Shown: in pieces, positions 63,472 through 64,000 of the stretch
How positions within the stretch are numbered: the stretch's first letter is position 1
Layout: the number at the start of each line of letters is the position of its first letter
From: Stenotrophomonas maltophilia
Lineage (GTDB): Bacteria; Pseudomonadota; Gammaproteobacteria; Xanthomonadales; Xanthomonadaceae
DNA: 64,000 nt
Direction of reading: 5' to 3'
NCBI GenBank assembly: GCA_900113425.1
Contig: FOZF01000001.1
Coordinates: forward strand, 784,358-848,357
Notes under the pieces: generated by a model
The model's database searches: none
What the model saw: only the letters and a program-made list of their open reading frames with translations
What the model was told of the DNA's origin: nothing
Made by a program: the position numbers and the translations under genes

Positions 63472-64000
63472 CTACTTGCTGCCGCCGGCCATGGTGGCGG
63501 CCGCGTCGATCTCGGCCTGCGCACGGGCCGCATAGAGCGTCCCCGGTGGCGGCTGCCGGCTGAAGAACGTATGCACGCCATCGAGCACCGCACCCGCGAT
63601 CTTGCGCTGGTAGCCCGGGTCGATCAGGCGACGCTCCTCGTCCGGATTGGAGATGAAGGCGGTTTCCACCAGCATCGCCGGCATGTCCGAGGTGCGCAGC
63701 ACCGCGAAGTTGGCGCGCTCGATGTTCGGCTTGTGGTTGTTGCCGATCCGCTTCAATCCGCCCAGTACATGACCGGCCGCATCTTCGGACGCCTTCATGT
63801 AACCGCTCTGCGCCAGATCGAGCAGAACATTGGCCAGCGTGCCTTCGGTCTGCTGCAGGCGCACGCCACCGACCAGATCGGCGGCGTTTTCCTTGTCCGC
63901 CAGCCAGCGTGCACGCTGCGACGAGGCACCCTTGGTGGACAGCACGTACACCGACGAACCGGTCGCCGAGCGGTTCTCGGCGGCGTCCGCGTGGATCGAG
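63472..64000 (-). CDS. amiC: N-acetylmuramoyl-L-alanine amidase AmiC type, 3' part
   Basis: C-terminal 176 residues of an Amidase_3 enzyme that cuts septal peptidoglycan; the 5' part lies beyond the window. SIHADAAENRSATGSSVYVL includes a zinc histidine, and the second catalytic Glu is in MPAMLVETAFISNPDEE. The inserted regulatory helix region (DLVGGVRLQQTEGTLANVLLDL) indicates an EnvC/NlpD-activated AmiA/B/C type. The order amiC-mutL matches many gammaproteobacteria. Confidence 0.93.
   Translation of the reverse strand, partial: SIHADAAENRSATGSSVYVLSTKGASSQRARWLADKENAADLVGGVRLQQTEGTLANVLLDLAQSGYMKASEDAAGHVLGGLKRIGNNHKPNIERANFAVLRTSDMPAMLVETAFISNPDEERRLIDPGYQRKIAGAVLDGVHTFFSRQPPPGTLYAARAQAEIDAAATMAGGSK

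Overview
The window reads as chromosomal DNA of the Stenotrophomonas maltophilia complex (Xanthomonadaceae, Gammaproteobacteria). The evidence is high GC content, many GTAG-headed short palindromes of the SMAG (REP) type known from S. maltophilia, and the xanthomonad acetylated arginine pathway (fused N-acetylglutamate synthase-kinase, N-acetylornithine carbamoyltransferase, ArgE-type deacetylase). Almost everything is core metabolism. I see no prophage, insertion sequence, CRISPR array or clear genomic island.

Layout. 1-2.7 kb: 5' part of an Oar-like TonB-dependent receptor, a LacI-type regulator with its own operator-like site, bolA and yciI. 3-6.5 kb: scpA-scpB-rluB. 6.5-9 kb: a secreted unknown protein and an omega-amidase/aminotransferase pair. 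9.2-16 kb: a complete System I cytochrome c maturation operon, ccmABCDEFGHI. 16-17.7 kb: metX and a DUF1294 protein. 17.7-24.2 kb: cydDC divergent from cydABX, with a perfect FNR-type box between them. 24.2-26 kb: two identical tRNA-Pro(CGG) genes, each with its own promoter and terminator, then a CynX-type transporter. 26-36.7 kb: a ten-gene minus-strand operon argF'-argG-argE-argB(NAGS-K)-GNAT-argC-argH-yciI-like-proB-proA. 36.8-40.7 kb: secreted unknown, cysS, sufE, MFS transporter. 41-45 kb: dksA-like gene with a histone H1-like N-terminal region, yidD, pyrC, M23 peptidase. 45.0-45.5 kb: nine-copy 59-bp SMAG-containing tandem array. 45.5-49 kb: phytoene-synthase-like gene, HAD phosphatase, ubiG, MTA deaminase. 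49-51 kb: efp divergent from epmB. 51-54 kb: GGDEF-EAL protein with a PhnD-like binding protein. 54-56 kb: trmJ and suhB, divergent. 56-59.5 kb: htpX, gluQ, phbB, phaR. 59.5-64 kb: TraB/GumN protein, DUF1684 lipoprotein, mutL, and the 3' part of an amiC-type amidase.

The most interesting signal is in front of argF'. A short ORF with clustered arginine codons is followed by mutually exclusive hairpins and a U-tract terminator, the layout of a ribosome-mediated attenuator. If real, it would let the arginine supply control the whole arginine (and proBA) operon. Other points worth a second look are the 59-bp array, the DksA fusion with a degenerate zinc finger, two palindromes that look like PhaR operators, the PhnD/GGDEF-EAL pair, and REP hairpins in the three widest gaps inside the arg operon.

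All calls rest on reading the sequence and family knowledge; no database search was run.
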